Assembly (NCBI RefSeq): GCF_035486915.1
Contig: NZ_DATHMR010000015.1
Span: forward strand, 38,587 to 102,586
Direction: 5' to 3'
Source of the DNA: Dyella_B sp035486915
GTDB lineage: Bacteria > Pseudomonadota > Gammaproteobacteria > Xanthomonadales > Rhodanobacteraceae
DNA length: 64,000 bases
Part shown: positions 17,437 to 24,965 of the stretch, piece by piece
Layout of the letters: each line of letters opens with the position of its first letter
Numbering within the stretch: the first letter of the stretch is position 1
Made by a program: the position numbers and the translations under genes
Notes under the pieces: model-generated
Databases searched by the model: none
Told to the model about the DNA's origin: nothing
Seen by the model: only the letters and a program-made list of their open reading frames with translations

Positions 17437-18321
17437 TTACTTCTGGTTTGCAAACAGTTCGTCGAGTTTGTCTTCGTAGGCGTGGTAGCCAAGGAAGTCG
17501 TACAGCTCTTCGCGCGTTTGCATCGTAGGAACGGTGTTCTTCTGCGTGCCTTCGCGACGCACCGTTTCATAGAAATTCAGCGCTGCCTTGTTCATGGCGC
17601 GATAGGCGCCACAGCAATAGAGCGCGATGTCTACGTTCGCACTTTGCAATTCGTCGGTGGTGAAGAAAGGCGTAGTTCCGAATTCGGTCAGATTCGCCAG
17701 GATCGGCACTTTCACGGCAGCGCGGAAGCGACGGTAATCATCAAGCGTCTTCATCGCCTCGGGGAAAATCATGTCGGCGCCGGCTTCCACATAAGCGCAG
17801 GCGCGATCTATCGCCGCATCGATGCCTTCGACGGCGGCGGCGTCCGTCCGCGCCATGATGACGAAGCTCGCGTCGGTGCGCGCATCAACGGCTGCTTTCA
17901 CGCGATCGACCATTTCTTCCTTCGGCACCACTTCCTTGCCGGGACGATGGCCGCAGCGCTTCTGACCGACCTGATCTTCGATGTGTACGGCAGCGACGCC
18001 CACGTTGATGAAAGAGCGAATCGTGCGCGCGATGTTGAAAGCGCCACCCCAACCCGTGTCGATATCGACCATGAGCGGCAGCTGCGTGGCATCCACGATA
18101 CGGCGTGCATCGGTGAGTACATCTTCCATCGTGCTGATGCCCAGATCCGGCACACCCAGCGAATTGGCAGCGACACCGCCGCCGGAAAGATAGAGCGCCT
18201 TGTAACCCACGCGCTTGGCCATCATGCCTGCGTAGGCAGTAATAGCGCCCATCACCTGAAGTGGTTTTTCGGCGGCAAGTGCGGCGCGAAAGCGGCTGCC
18301 GGCAGAGTCGAGTTGAGTCAT
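17437..18321 (-). CDS. prpB: Methylisocitrate lyase
   Basis: 294 residues from ATG 18321 with GGAGAA upstream. Isocitrate-lyase superfamily: KRCGHRPGK at 121-129 places the catalytic Cys at 123 as in E. coli PrpB, and DIDTGWGGAFNIARTI supplies the metal-binding aspartates. It splits 2-methylisocitrate into pyruvate and succinate, the last methylcitrate cycle step. First gene of the prpB-prpC pair; no prpR-type regulator gene is adjacent. Confidence 0.96.
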   Translation of the reverse strand: MTQLDSAGSRFRAALAAEKPLQVMGAITAYAGMMAKRVGYKALYLSGGGVAANSLGVPDLGISTMEDVLTDARRIVDATQLPLMVDIDTGWGGAFNIARTIRSFINVGVAAVHIEDQVGQKRCGHRPGKEVVPKEEMVDRVKAAVDARTDASFVIMARTDAAAVEGIDAAIDRACAYVEAGADMIFPEAMKTLDDYRRFRAAVKVPILANLTEFGTTPFFTTDELQSANVDIALYCCGAYRAMNKAALNFYETVRREGTQKNTVPTMQTREELYDFLGYHAYEDKLDELFANQK

Positions 18322-18456
18322 CGCGGTTCTCCGAAACCATCCATTGTAAGTGATGTCTGGTTCCGGCGACGTAGCGTTGCGATATCTCGCTGTAACAAAA
18401 AGAAAAAAATGCACTGCGGCACTAGCTGGAAACTTCCGCCTCATCGTTTTTCAGAC

Positions 18457-18480
18457 AAAAAAACGCCCACAAAGGGCGCT
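18457..18480 (-). terminator. Intrinsic terminator in the prpB-tRNA-Ser gap
   Basis: On the minus strand AGCGCCC / GGGCGTT closes a 5-base loop and is followed by seven Ts; an outer CAGAC / GTCTG pair (18452-18456, 18487-18491) extends it. Because tRNA-Ser already has its own terminator 150 bases upstream, this one suggests a further short transcript, past or present. Confidence 0.75.
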
Positions 18481-18489
18481 CTTTTCGTC

Positions 18490-18508
18490 TGGCAGAGACG
18501 GAGGAATT
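18490..18508 (-). pseudogene. Fragment resembling the 3' end of tRNA-Ser
   Basis: Read on the minus strand, the 20 bases ending in GTCTCTGCCA match the last 20 bases of the tRNA-Ser at 15 positions, including the CCA end, and like the real gene are followed immediately by a T-rich terminator. The expected T-stem and the rest of the cloverleaf are not present. It may be the scar of a decayed tRNA copy or of an insertion at the tRNA. Confidence 0.35.
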
Positions 18509-18630
18509 GTCCGGTCCATCCATGGACCCACTGCAGCGTGCTTCGCACTTCGTAACCAGCCTTCGGCTGGCTTGATTCGTACCCGCGAATCGAGCGAACC
18601 CTTCGAGGCTTCTCATTAATCGCCCTGGCA

Positions 18631-18670
18631 GAAACGAAAAAACGCCCTAAAAAGAGCGTTTTTTTGTTTC
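18631..18670 (-). terminator. Rho-independent terminator of tRNA-Ser
   Basis: Directly after the CCA end, the minus strand has arms GAAAC-AAAAAACGC and GCGTTTTTT-GTTTC, a long A/T-rich hairpin with a T-run. It ends the tRNA transcript. Confidence 0.85.
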
Positions 18671-18763
18671 TGGCGGAGAGAGAGGGATTCGAACCCTCGA
18701 TAAGGCTTTTGACCCTATACTCCCTTAGCAGGGGAGCCCCTTCGGCCTCTCGGGCATCTCTCC
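18671..18763 (-). tRNA. tRNA-Ser (GCT anticodon)
   Basis: 93 bases on the minus strand, from GGAGAGATGCC to the encoded TCCGCCA end. The anticodon loop CTGCTAA gives GCT, reading AGC/AGU. The long variable arm and the GGTTCGAATCC T-loop are typical for serine tRNA. It lies downstream of csrA just as serV follows csrA in E. coli, supporting conserved synteny. Confidence 0.97.
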
Positions 18764-18833
18764 AAAAAGCTGTTTCCGTGGCGTCACGGAGCCGGAAAGG
18801 ATACTGGTCAGAGCCTTTCAGGTAAAGAGGCGA

Positions 18834-19040
18834 TCAATGCGCGCCTGATTCACCCGAGCTGCCGCCCTCGCCTTCATTCTCGCCCTTGATGCGCTGGTAG
18901 ATCTCTTCGCGATGTACGGCCACGTTCTTGGGCGCATTGATACCAATGCGAACCTGGTTTCCTTTTACGCCGAGAACGGTAACGGTCACCTCGTCGCCGA
19001 TCATCAGGGTTTCACCGACCCTGCGGGTCAGAATCAACAT
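18834..19040 (-). CDS. csrA: Carbon storage regulator, RNA-binding protein
   Basis: 68 residues; starts MLILTRRVGETLMIGDEVTV and contains the GNQVRIGINAPKNVAVHREEIYQRI core, including Arg44-region RNA-binding residues. CsrA/RsmA dimers bind GGA motifs in mRNA leaders and control carbon flow, motility and biofilm. The tail (about 54-68) is Gly/Ser/Glu-rich and longer or more acidic than the E. coli protein (61 residues). It follows alaS, as in E. coli, and precedes tRNA-Ser. The 270 bases to alaS probably hold its promoter, but no clear element was recognised. Confidence 0.97.
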   Translation of the reverse strand: MLILTRRVGETLMIGDEVTVTVLGVKGNQVRIGINAPKNVAVHREEIYQRIKGENEGEGGSSGESGAH

Positions 19041-19310
19041 AGCTGCTACTCCATTTTAATGCTTGTGGTTACGGGCCTTCTGCATGTTGCTGCCTCACCC
19101 CTGAGCACATCACCACGCAGATCTGACGTTGTATCCGTCAAAAGGCCCTACCGCCTTCCCCGGCTCCAAACTACCAAGTTGCCTCGAAAGACAGCTTGCC
19201 TTAACGGTGCCATCGCAACTAGCAGCGCCGTTATCTGACCGATACTAGCCGAGCCCCCGCGACACGTGCAATCTACACACAATCTTGACAAGGGGTCCAT
19301 ATGCAGCGCG

Positions 19311-21947
19311 TCATCCGGCTAGCTGCTTACCAATCCACTCCACTGTACCGTTCAAAATGTCTGGCAATTGTGGTTTGTCCAGACCACCGCCTTGCGCCAT
19401 GTCGGGACGGCCACCGCCTTTTCCCTCGATCTGATTTGCCACATGCGCAACAACATCGCCTGCCTTGATTTTTCCGGCAGCATGACCGTTGACACCCGCC
19501 ACAAGCGAAACACGTCCATCGGAAGCACCCGCAAGCAAGACGACGCAGTTCGTAAGTTGCTGTTTGAGTTGGTCCACGCCGTCACGCAACGCCTTGGCAT
19601 CCAGTCCTTCCACGCGTGCGGCGACCACTTTGATACCACCCACATCGCGTGCGGCGTTAGCGAGATCGCCCGTCATCGATCCGGCCGCTTTCGCACGCAT
19701 CGATTCAAGTTCACGCTCGAGTTTTTTCTGACGATCGAGCAGTTGACGCAGCTTTTCAGTGACATCCTCGCCGCTGCTGGAAAGCATGGAAGAAAGTTCG
19801 CCGAGGCGGCGCTCTTCATCCGCCACATAGGCAAGCGCACCCTCGCCCGTCACCGCTTCAATACGGCGCACACCCGACGCCACGCCGGCCTCGCTGACGA
19901 TCTTGAAAAGTCCGATGTCACCGGTACGACTCACGTGCGTGCCACCGCAGAGTTCGGTGGAGAAATCTCCCATCTTCAGCACGCGCACTTCGTCGCCGTA
20001 CTTTTCGCCGAACAAAGCCATCGCACCGAAGTCGATCGCGTCGTCGTACGCCATGTGACGCACTTCCGCTTCGGCGTTGCGACGCACTTCGTTGTTGACC
20101 AACGCTTCGATCTTCGCGAGCTCTTCGCGGCTGACGGGTTTGAAATGGGAAAAATCGAAACGCAAGCGATCGGGAGCGACGAGCGAACCCTTCTGCGTGA
20201 CGTGCGTACCCAGCACCTGGCGCAATGCGGCATGCAGCAAATGCGTCGCGGAGTGATTGAGTATCGTCGCCTGACGACGCACGGCATCGACGTTCGCGTC
20301 GATCAAATCGCCAGTGCGCAGCGGCTGCGCGCCATGCCAGCGACCGACGTGTCCGAAGAACACACCGCCCATCTTGAGCGTATCGCCTACATCGAATTGG
20401 CCAGAACCGTTCGACAGCGTACCCGTATCACCGACCTGGCCACCGGATTCGGCGTAGAACGGCGTGCGGTCGATGATGACGAAACCTTCTTCGCCATCGC
20501 TAAGCTGATCGAGCTGTTTGCCCGCTCGCACGATACCAACGACCTTGCTGCCTTGCGCAGATAGGGTGTCGTAACCGAGAAATTCCGTCGGCTTGATCTG
20601 GCTCGCGAGTTCGGCAGGCATCTGGCCCTTGGCTTCGAAACGGCTCGCGGCACGCGCGCGATCGCGCTGCTGTGCCATAGATTGCTCAAAACCCGCCATA
20701 TCCACGGTTAGACCACGCTCGCGCGCGATGTCGGCGGTGAGGTCCACCGGGAAGCCGTAGGTGTCGTAAAGACGGAACGCATCTTCACCCGGGATGGTTT
20801 CGCCCGACTTCGCCGCCACCTCATCGAATACGCGCATACCGTGCTCCAGCGTTTCGCCAAAACGCTGCTCTTCCGTGCGCAATGCTTCTTCCACGAACGA
20901 TTGCTTCGCAGCAAGCTCCGGATACGCCGCGCCCATTTCTTCGACGAGCGGTTTGACCATCTTCCAGAAGAAATCGCCGCGCACGCCGAGCATCCAGCCG
21001 TGACGCAGCGCGCGGCGAACGATTCGGCGCAGCACATAACCGCGGCCTTCGTTCGACGGAAGCACGCCGTCAACAATCAGGAACGAGCATGCACGAATGT
21101 GATCGGCGATGACCCGCAGCGATTTATTGGCAAGATCTTTCGTGTTCGTGAGCTGCGCCGCCACCGCGATGAGGTGTTGGAACAAGTCGATTTCATAGTT
21201 TGAATGCACGTGTTGCAGCACTGCGGCCAGGCGCTCCAGACCCATGCCGGTATCGACGCACGGCGCAGGCAGTGGCGACAGCGTGCCATCCGGGGCACGG
21301 TCGAACTGCATGAACACCAGGTTCCAGATTTCGATGTAGCGATCGCCATCTTCATCGGGCGAGCCGGGCGGACCACCGGCGATCTCCGGGCCGTGGTCAT
21401 AGAAGATTTCCGTGCACGGACCGCAGGGGCCGGTATCGGCCATCTGCCAGAAGTTATCCGATGCAAACGGTGCGCCCTTGTTGTCGCCGATGCGCACAAT
21501 GCGCTCGGCAGGCACCCCCATTTCCTTGTTCCAGATGTCGTAGGCCTCGTCATCGGTGTGATAGACGGTGACCCACAGCTTTTCCGGCTGCAACTTAAGG
21601 ACGGATGTCAGCAGCTCCCACGCGTAGCGAATGGCATCGCGCTTGAAGTAATCGCCGAACGACCAGTTGCCGAGCATTTCGAAGAACGTGTGGTGACGCG
21701 CGGTGTAACCGACCGAGTCCAGGTCATTGTGCTTGCCACCCGCACGCAGGCAGCGCTGCACATCGGCGGCGCGTACATAGGGCAGCTTTTCGCTGCCGAG
21801 GAACACGTTCTTGAACTGCACCATGCCCGAATTGGTAAACAACAGGGTTGGATCGCTGGCCGGCACCAACGAGCTGGACGGCACGATGGTGTGATCCTTG
21901 GCGCGGAAGTAATCGAGAAAAGCAGAGCGGATATCAGCAGTTTTCAT
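19311..21947 (-). CDS. alaS: Alanyl-tRNA synthetase
   Basis: 878 residues (E. coli 876). Class II catalytic core at the N-terminus (FLDYFRAKDHTIVPSSSLVP, TLLFTNSGMVQFK), a tRNA-recognition region, an editing domain with the zinc motif HSATHLLHAAL and CGGTH, and a C-Ala domain. It charges tRNA-Ala and clears mischarged Ser/Gly. ATG 21947 fits the family N-terminus; an in-frame ATG at 21983 has the better GGAG site, located in a 7-bp hairpin (21982-21999), so the start is uncertain by 12 codons. Follows recX on the same strand. Confidence 0.96.
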   Translation of the reverse strand: MKTADIRSAFLDYFRAKDHTIVPSSSLVPASDPTLLFTNSGMVQFKNVFLGSEKLPYVRAADVQRCLRAGGKHNDLDSVGYTARHHTFFEMLGNWSFGDYFKRDAIRYAWELLTSVLKLQPEKLWVTVYHTDDEAYDIWNKEMGVPAERIVRIGDNKGAPFASDNFWQMADTGPCGPCTEIFYDHGPEIAGGPPGSPDEDGDRYIEIWNLVFMQFDRAPDGTLSPLPAPCVDTGMGLERLAAVLQHVHSNYEIDLFQHLIAVAAQLTNTKDLANKSLRVIADHIRACSFLIVDGVLPSNEGRGYVLRRIVRRALRHGWMLGVRGDFFWKMVKPLVEEMGAAYPELAAKQSFVEEALRTEEQRFGETLEHGMRVFDEVAAKSGETIPGEDAFRLYDTYGFPVDLTADIARERGLTVDMAGFEQSMAQQRDRARAASRFEAKGQMPAELASQIKPTEFLGYDTLSAQGSKVVGIVRAGKQLDQLSDGEEGFVIIDRTPFYAESGGQVGDTGTLSNGSGQFDVGDTLKMGGVFFGHVGRWHGAQPLRTGDLIDANVDAVRRQATILNHSATHLLHAALRQVLGTHVTQKGSLVAPDRLRFDFSHFKPVSREELAKIEALVNNEVRRNAEAEVRHMAYDDAIDFGAMALFGEKYGDEVRVLKMGDFSTELCGGTHVSRTGDIGLFKIVSEAGVASGVRRIEAVTGEGALAYVADEERRLGELSSMLSSSGEDVTEKLRQLLDRQKKLERELESMRAKAAGSMTGDLANAARDVGGIKVVAARVEGLDAKALRDGVDQLKQQLTNCVVLLAGASDGRVSLVAGVNGHAAGKIKAGDVVAHVANQIEGKGGGRPDMAQGGGLDKPQLPDILNGTVEWIGKQLAG

Positions 21948-22031
21948 GCGTGTCGGGGGCAAAGAACAGGGAGGACGCGTCATCGCGGCGCTCCGCGATC
22001 AGTTCGCCCGAACCCGCGAAAAAGCAGGGGT

Positions 22032-22532
22032 TCAGGGGCTGTCGTCGGTGGCGTCGTCCACGTCGGCGTGGGTGACATCCCGTACTGTGGCGGCGGGAAA
22101 GCCTCGACGCAAGAGGAATTGCGCTCGTTTGGCCCGTTCCGCGGGGTCCGCCGTGCCTTTGGAGCCGTAACGGCGGCGAAGTTGGGCACCGGCAGAGTCT
22201 TTCCAATCGATGCCGGCGGCGTCGATCAGGTGGCGAATCTGCGCATCCGAAAGACCGTGGCTTCTCAGCTCCACGCGAAGGCGCATCGGTCCGTAACCTT
22301 GTGCGGAGCGTGTGCGGATCAGCACCTCGGCGAAGCGGTCGTCATCTTGATACTGCTGCTCGCCGAGACGATCCAGTGCATCGGCAGCTTCGTCCCGCGC
22401 GTAGCCTCCGCGGTCGAGCTTCTGCTTCAGCTCGCGACGGGAATGCTCCCGGCGCGCAAGCAGACCCAGCGCCTTGCTATACGCGCTGGCCTTGGGTTTC
22501 TCGGAGGATTTGTCGCCTGATTTGCGTTTCAT
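22032..22532 (-). CDS. recX: RecA regulatory protein RecX
   Basis: 166 residues, all-helical with three-helix RecX repeats (AYSKALGLLARREHSRRELKQKL; EVLIRTRSAQGYGPMRLRVELRSHGL). It binds RecA filaments and limits their extension. It belongs to a recA-SDR-recX-alaS run on one strand, 45 bases after the SDR. A 6-bp hairpin (22010-22015/22028-22033) covers its stop codon. Confidence 0.93.
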   Translation of the reverse strand: MKRKSGDKSSEKPKASAYSKALGLLARREHSRRELKQKLDRGGYARDEAADALDRLGEQQYQDDDRFAEVLIRTRSAQGYGPMRLRVELRSHGLSDAQIRHLIDAAGIDWKDSAGAQLRRRYGSKGTADPAERAKRAQFLLRRGFPAATVRDVTHADVDDATDDSP

Positions 22533-22577
22533 GACCCAGGTGCGAAGACATCCAGCTTTCAGCTCGTCATTGACTAG

Positions 22578-23207
22578 CTAGAAGATCTTGTAAACCTGCC
22601 CCGTCTGCGCGCCTTCCACGCTGCGGCTGAAAGCCAGCGCAGCACGCGCCGCGGTCACCGGTTCAAATCCGCGGAAGAACGGCCCATACGAAGGCATCGC
22701 TTCGGTCAGCACATTCGGGCTCACCACATTGATACGCAAACCACGCGGCAACTCGATGGCGGCAGCGCGGACAAACGCTTCGACCGCGCCGTTGACCATG
22801 CTGGCCGAGCTACCTGCCACGATAGGTTGCTCGGAGAGAATGCCCGTCGTCAGCGTAATCGAGCCTCCATCGCGCAGATAATTGCGCGCGGCAAGCGCAA
22901 GATTTACCTGCCCAAGCAGTTTGTCGGTGATGCCCAGCGTATGCAGCGATTCACCGAACGCCGCCGCCGTGAAATCGGCCAATGGTGCGAAAGTCACCTT
23001 GCCTGCAGCGCTGATCACCGCATCCAGCTCGCCCGCCTCGTTCAATCCGCGACGAATGCTTTCCACATCGGTGAGATCGATGGTGATGCTGCCGGAACTG
23101 CGTCCGGCAGCAATGACTTCATGACGCTGTCCAAGCTCGGCGGCTACGGCGCGTCCCAATGTACCCGACGCGCCCACAAGCAGAATGCGTAACCGCCTTT
23201 CACTCAT
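22578..23207 (-). CDS. Atypical short-chain dehydrogenase/reductase between recA and recX
   Basis: 209 residues with a Rossmann nucleotide motif GASGTLG at 12-18 and the NAAG-like SAAGKV at 66-71. The canonical catalytic YxxxK is absent: aligned on the conserved AVEAF helix, Ala135 and Asn139 stand in for Tyr and Lys (SSASMVNGAVEAF). So it may be a non-catalytic or divergent SDR. Its ATG is two bases after the recA stop, implying tight co-transcription with recA. Not part of the E. coli recA-recX pair. Function unknown. Confidence 0.85.
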   Translation of the reverse strand: MSERRLRILLVGASGTLGRAVAAELGQRHEVIAAGRSSGSITIDLTDVESIRRGLNEAGELDAVISAAGKVTFAPLADFTAAAFGESLHTLGITDKLLGQVNLALAARNYLRDGGSITLTTGILSEQPIVAGSSASMVNGAVEAFVRAAAIELPRGLRINVVSPNVLTEAMPSYGPFFRGFEPVTAARAALAFSRSVEGAQTGQVYKIF

Positions 23208-23209
23208 GC

Positions 23210-24244
23210 TCAGACTTCTTCCAGTGCTTCTTCGGACGACGCCTTCGCACCGCCGCCGCTTACCAGCAGGCGTGAACGCAATTCGTGATCGACCTCGTCC
23301 GCGATCTTCGGATTGTCCTTCAGGAACTGACGCACGTTCTCCTTGCCCTGACCGATGCGTTCACCTTTGTAGCTGTACCAGGCGCCGGATTTGTCGATCA
23401 GGTTCTGTGCCACGCCCAGCTCGATGATCTCGCCTTCGCGCGACGTACCCTCACCGTAAAGGATTTCGAACTCGGCTTGACGGAACGGCGGCGCCACCTT
23501 GTTTTTCACGACCTTGACGCGCGTTTCCGAACCGATCACTTCCTCGCCCTTCTTCACCGCGCCGATGCGGCGGATGTCCAGACGAACCGAGGCGTAGAAC
23601 TTCAGCGCGTTACCGCCAGTGGTGGTTTCGGGATTGCCGAACATCACGCCGATCTTCATACGGATCTGGTTGATGAAGATCACCAGACAGTTCGACTTCT
23701 TGATGTTCGCGGTGAGCTTGCGCAATGCCTGGCTCATCAGACGCGCATGCAGGCCGACGTGGGAATCACCCATTTCGCCCTCGATTTCGGCCTTCGGCGT
23801 GAGCGCGGCAACCGAGTCGACGACAACCATGTCGACAGCACCTGAACGCACCAGCATGTCGGCAATTTCCAGCGCCTGTTCGCCGGTGTCGGGCTGCGAG
23901 ACGAGCAGATCGTCGACATTCACGCCAAGCTTCTGCGCGTAGCTGGGGTCGAGCGCGTGCTCAGCGTCGACGAACGCCGCAGTACCGCCGTTCTTCTGGC
24001 AGCTGGCGATGGCCTGCAACGTGAGCGTGGTCTTGCCCGACGATTCCGGACCGTAGATTTCGACGACGCGACCGCGTGGCAAACCGCCGACACCCAGCGC
24101 AATGTCCAGGCCCAGCGAACCGGTCGATACCGTTTCGATGTTGTCGTCGATGCGATCGCCCAGGCGCATCACAGCGCCCTTGCCGAACTGCTTCTCGATC
24201 TGGCCTAGGGCCGAAGCGAGCGCCTTGCGCTTGTTGTCATCCAT
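23210..24244 (-). CDS. recA: Recombinase RecA
   Basis: 344 residues from ATG 24244. Walker A GPESSGKTT at 65-73, followed by MVVVDSVAALTPKAEIEGEMGD (L1 side) and the L2 loop region FINQIRMKIGVMFGNPETTTGGNALKFYASVRLDIRR-type core. It catalyses strand exchange and LexA cleavage in the cytoplasm. A gap of about 120 bases separates it from pncC; no E. coli-type CTGT-N8-ACAG LexA box was found there, so its SOS control may use a divergent operator. Confidence 0.98.
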   Translation of the reverse strand: MDDNKRKALASALGQIEKQFGKGAVMRLGDRIDDNIETVSTGSLGLDIALGVGGLPRGRVVEIYGPESSGKTTLTLQAIASCQKNGGTAAFVDAEHALDPSYAQKLGVNVDDLLVSQPDTGEQALEIADMLVRSGAVDMVVVDSVAALTPKAEIEGEMGDSHVGLHARLMSQALRKLTANIKKSNCLVIFINQIRMKIGVMFGNPETTTGGNALKFYASVRLDIRRIGAVKKGEEVIGSETRVKVVKNKVAPPFRQAEFEILYGEGTSREGEIIELGVAQNLIDKSGAWYSYKGERIGQGKENVRQFLKDNPKIADEVDHELRSRLLVSGGGAKASSEEALEEV

Positions 24245-24367
24245 CGTCTTCTTTCCGGTCGTTGTGGGTATGGCAGGCATCATGATCCGTCGCCGTCTCA
24301 CGGCTTAGGATCGATGCCAGATCGAGTATCCCACATCGGTCAAGCACACTTGCTGGCTATTTTTTGA

Positions 24368-24877
24368 TCAATCCGCCAGCGTTTCGCGGAGGCCGATCAG
24401 CGCAGCCGCGACCGTCTGTCGGCGCACCGCGTCGCGATCGCCACTGAAGTGAAAGCGCTTTGCGCGAGGCGCGCCGCCACGTCGCTGCCAGCTGATCCAG
24501 ACGGTGCCGACCGGCTTGTCGGGCGTTCCGCCGGTCGGCCCGGCGATGCCGGTCACCGCCACGGCAACACCCGCGCCGAAACGGTCGAGCGCACCCGACA
24601 CCATTTCCAGCGCAGTCTCTTCGCTTACCGCGCCGTTGTGCTCCAGCGTGGCTCGACTCACACCCAGCAACGAGGCCTTCGCGTCGTAGCTATAGGTCAC
24701 CACGCCTGCATCGAACCAAGCGGAACTGCCGGGAAGATCGGTCAGCGTCTTGGCGATCCAGCCACCTGTACACGACTCGGCCGTCACGAGCATCAGTCTG
24801 TGGTGCTGCATATCGGCAGCAATCTGCGTCGCCCACACCGCCAATTCGGCGTCAGTAGGAACAGATGACAACTCCAT
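24368..24877 (-). CDS. pncC: Nicotinamide-nucleotide amidohydrolase (CinA C-terminal type)
   Basis: 169 residues, the stand-alone PncC/CinA domain. Diagnostic motifs: VTAESCTGGWIAKTLTDLPG (about 31-50) and AVTGIAGPTGGTPDKPVGTVW (about 111-131). It deamidates nicotinamide mononucleotide in pyridine-nucleotide salvage. Located directly upstream of recA, as ygaD is in E. coli, and divergent from mutS. Together with pncB far downstream it is one of two NAD-salvage genes here. Confidence 0.93.
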   Translation of the reverse strand: MELSSVPTDAELAVWATQIAADMQHHRLMLVTAESCTGGWIAKTLTDLPGSSAWFDAGVVTYSYDAKASLLGVSRATLEHNGAVSEETALEMVSGALDRFGAGVAVAVTGIAGPTGGTPDKPVGTVWISWQRRGGAPRAKRFHFSGDRDAVRRQTVAAALIGLRETLAD

Positions 24878-24965
24878 GCGAGACTCCAGTCTTCTCGACG
24901 CCCTAATTCACGGCGTGAAGCGGCCGTTGTACCCCTTCAGCGCCACGACGCCAAGACTTGACTAG

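Larger units (their letters stand above)
18322..18630. other. Intergenic region with a second terminator and tRNA-like remnant
   Basis: This stretch of about 300 bases between prpB and tRNA-Ser holds no plausible gene. It contains a T-rich terminator on the minus strand (18457-18480), a tRNA-Ser 3'-end-like fragment (18490-18508), a perfect 16-base palindrome GGTCCATCCATGGACC-like element at 18512-18527, and a CAGCC-TTCG-GGCTG type hairpin near 18560-18573. Confidence 0.55.

Noticed and set aside
24245..24367. SOS (LexA) box upstream of recA
   Set aside because: No CTGT-N8-ACAG or evident palindromic TTAG/CTAA-type element could be found in the gap.
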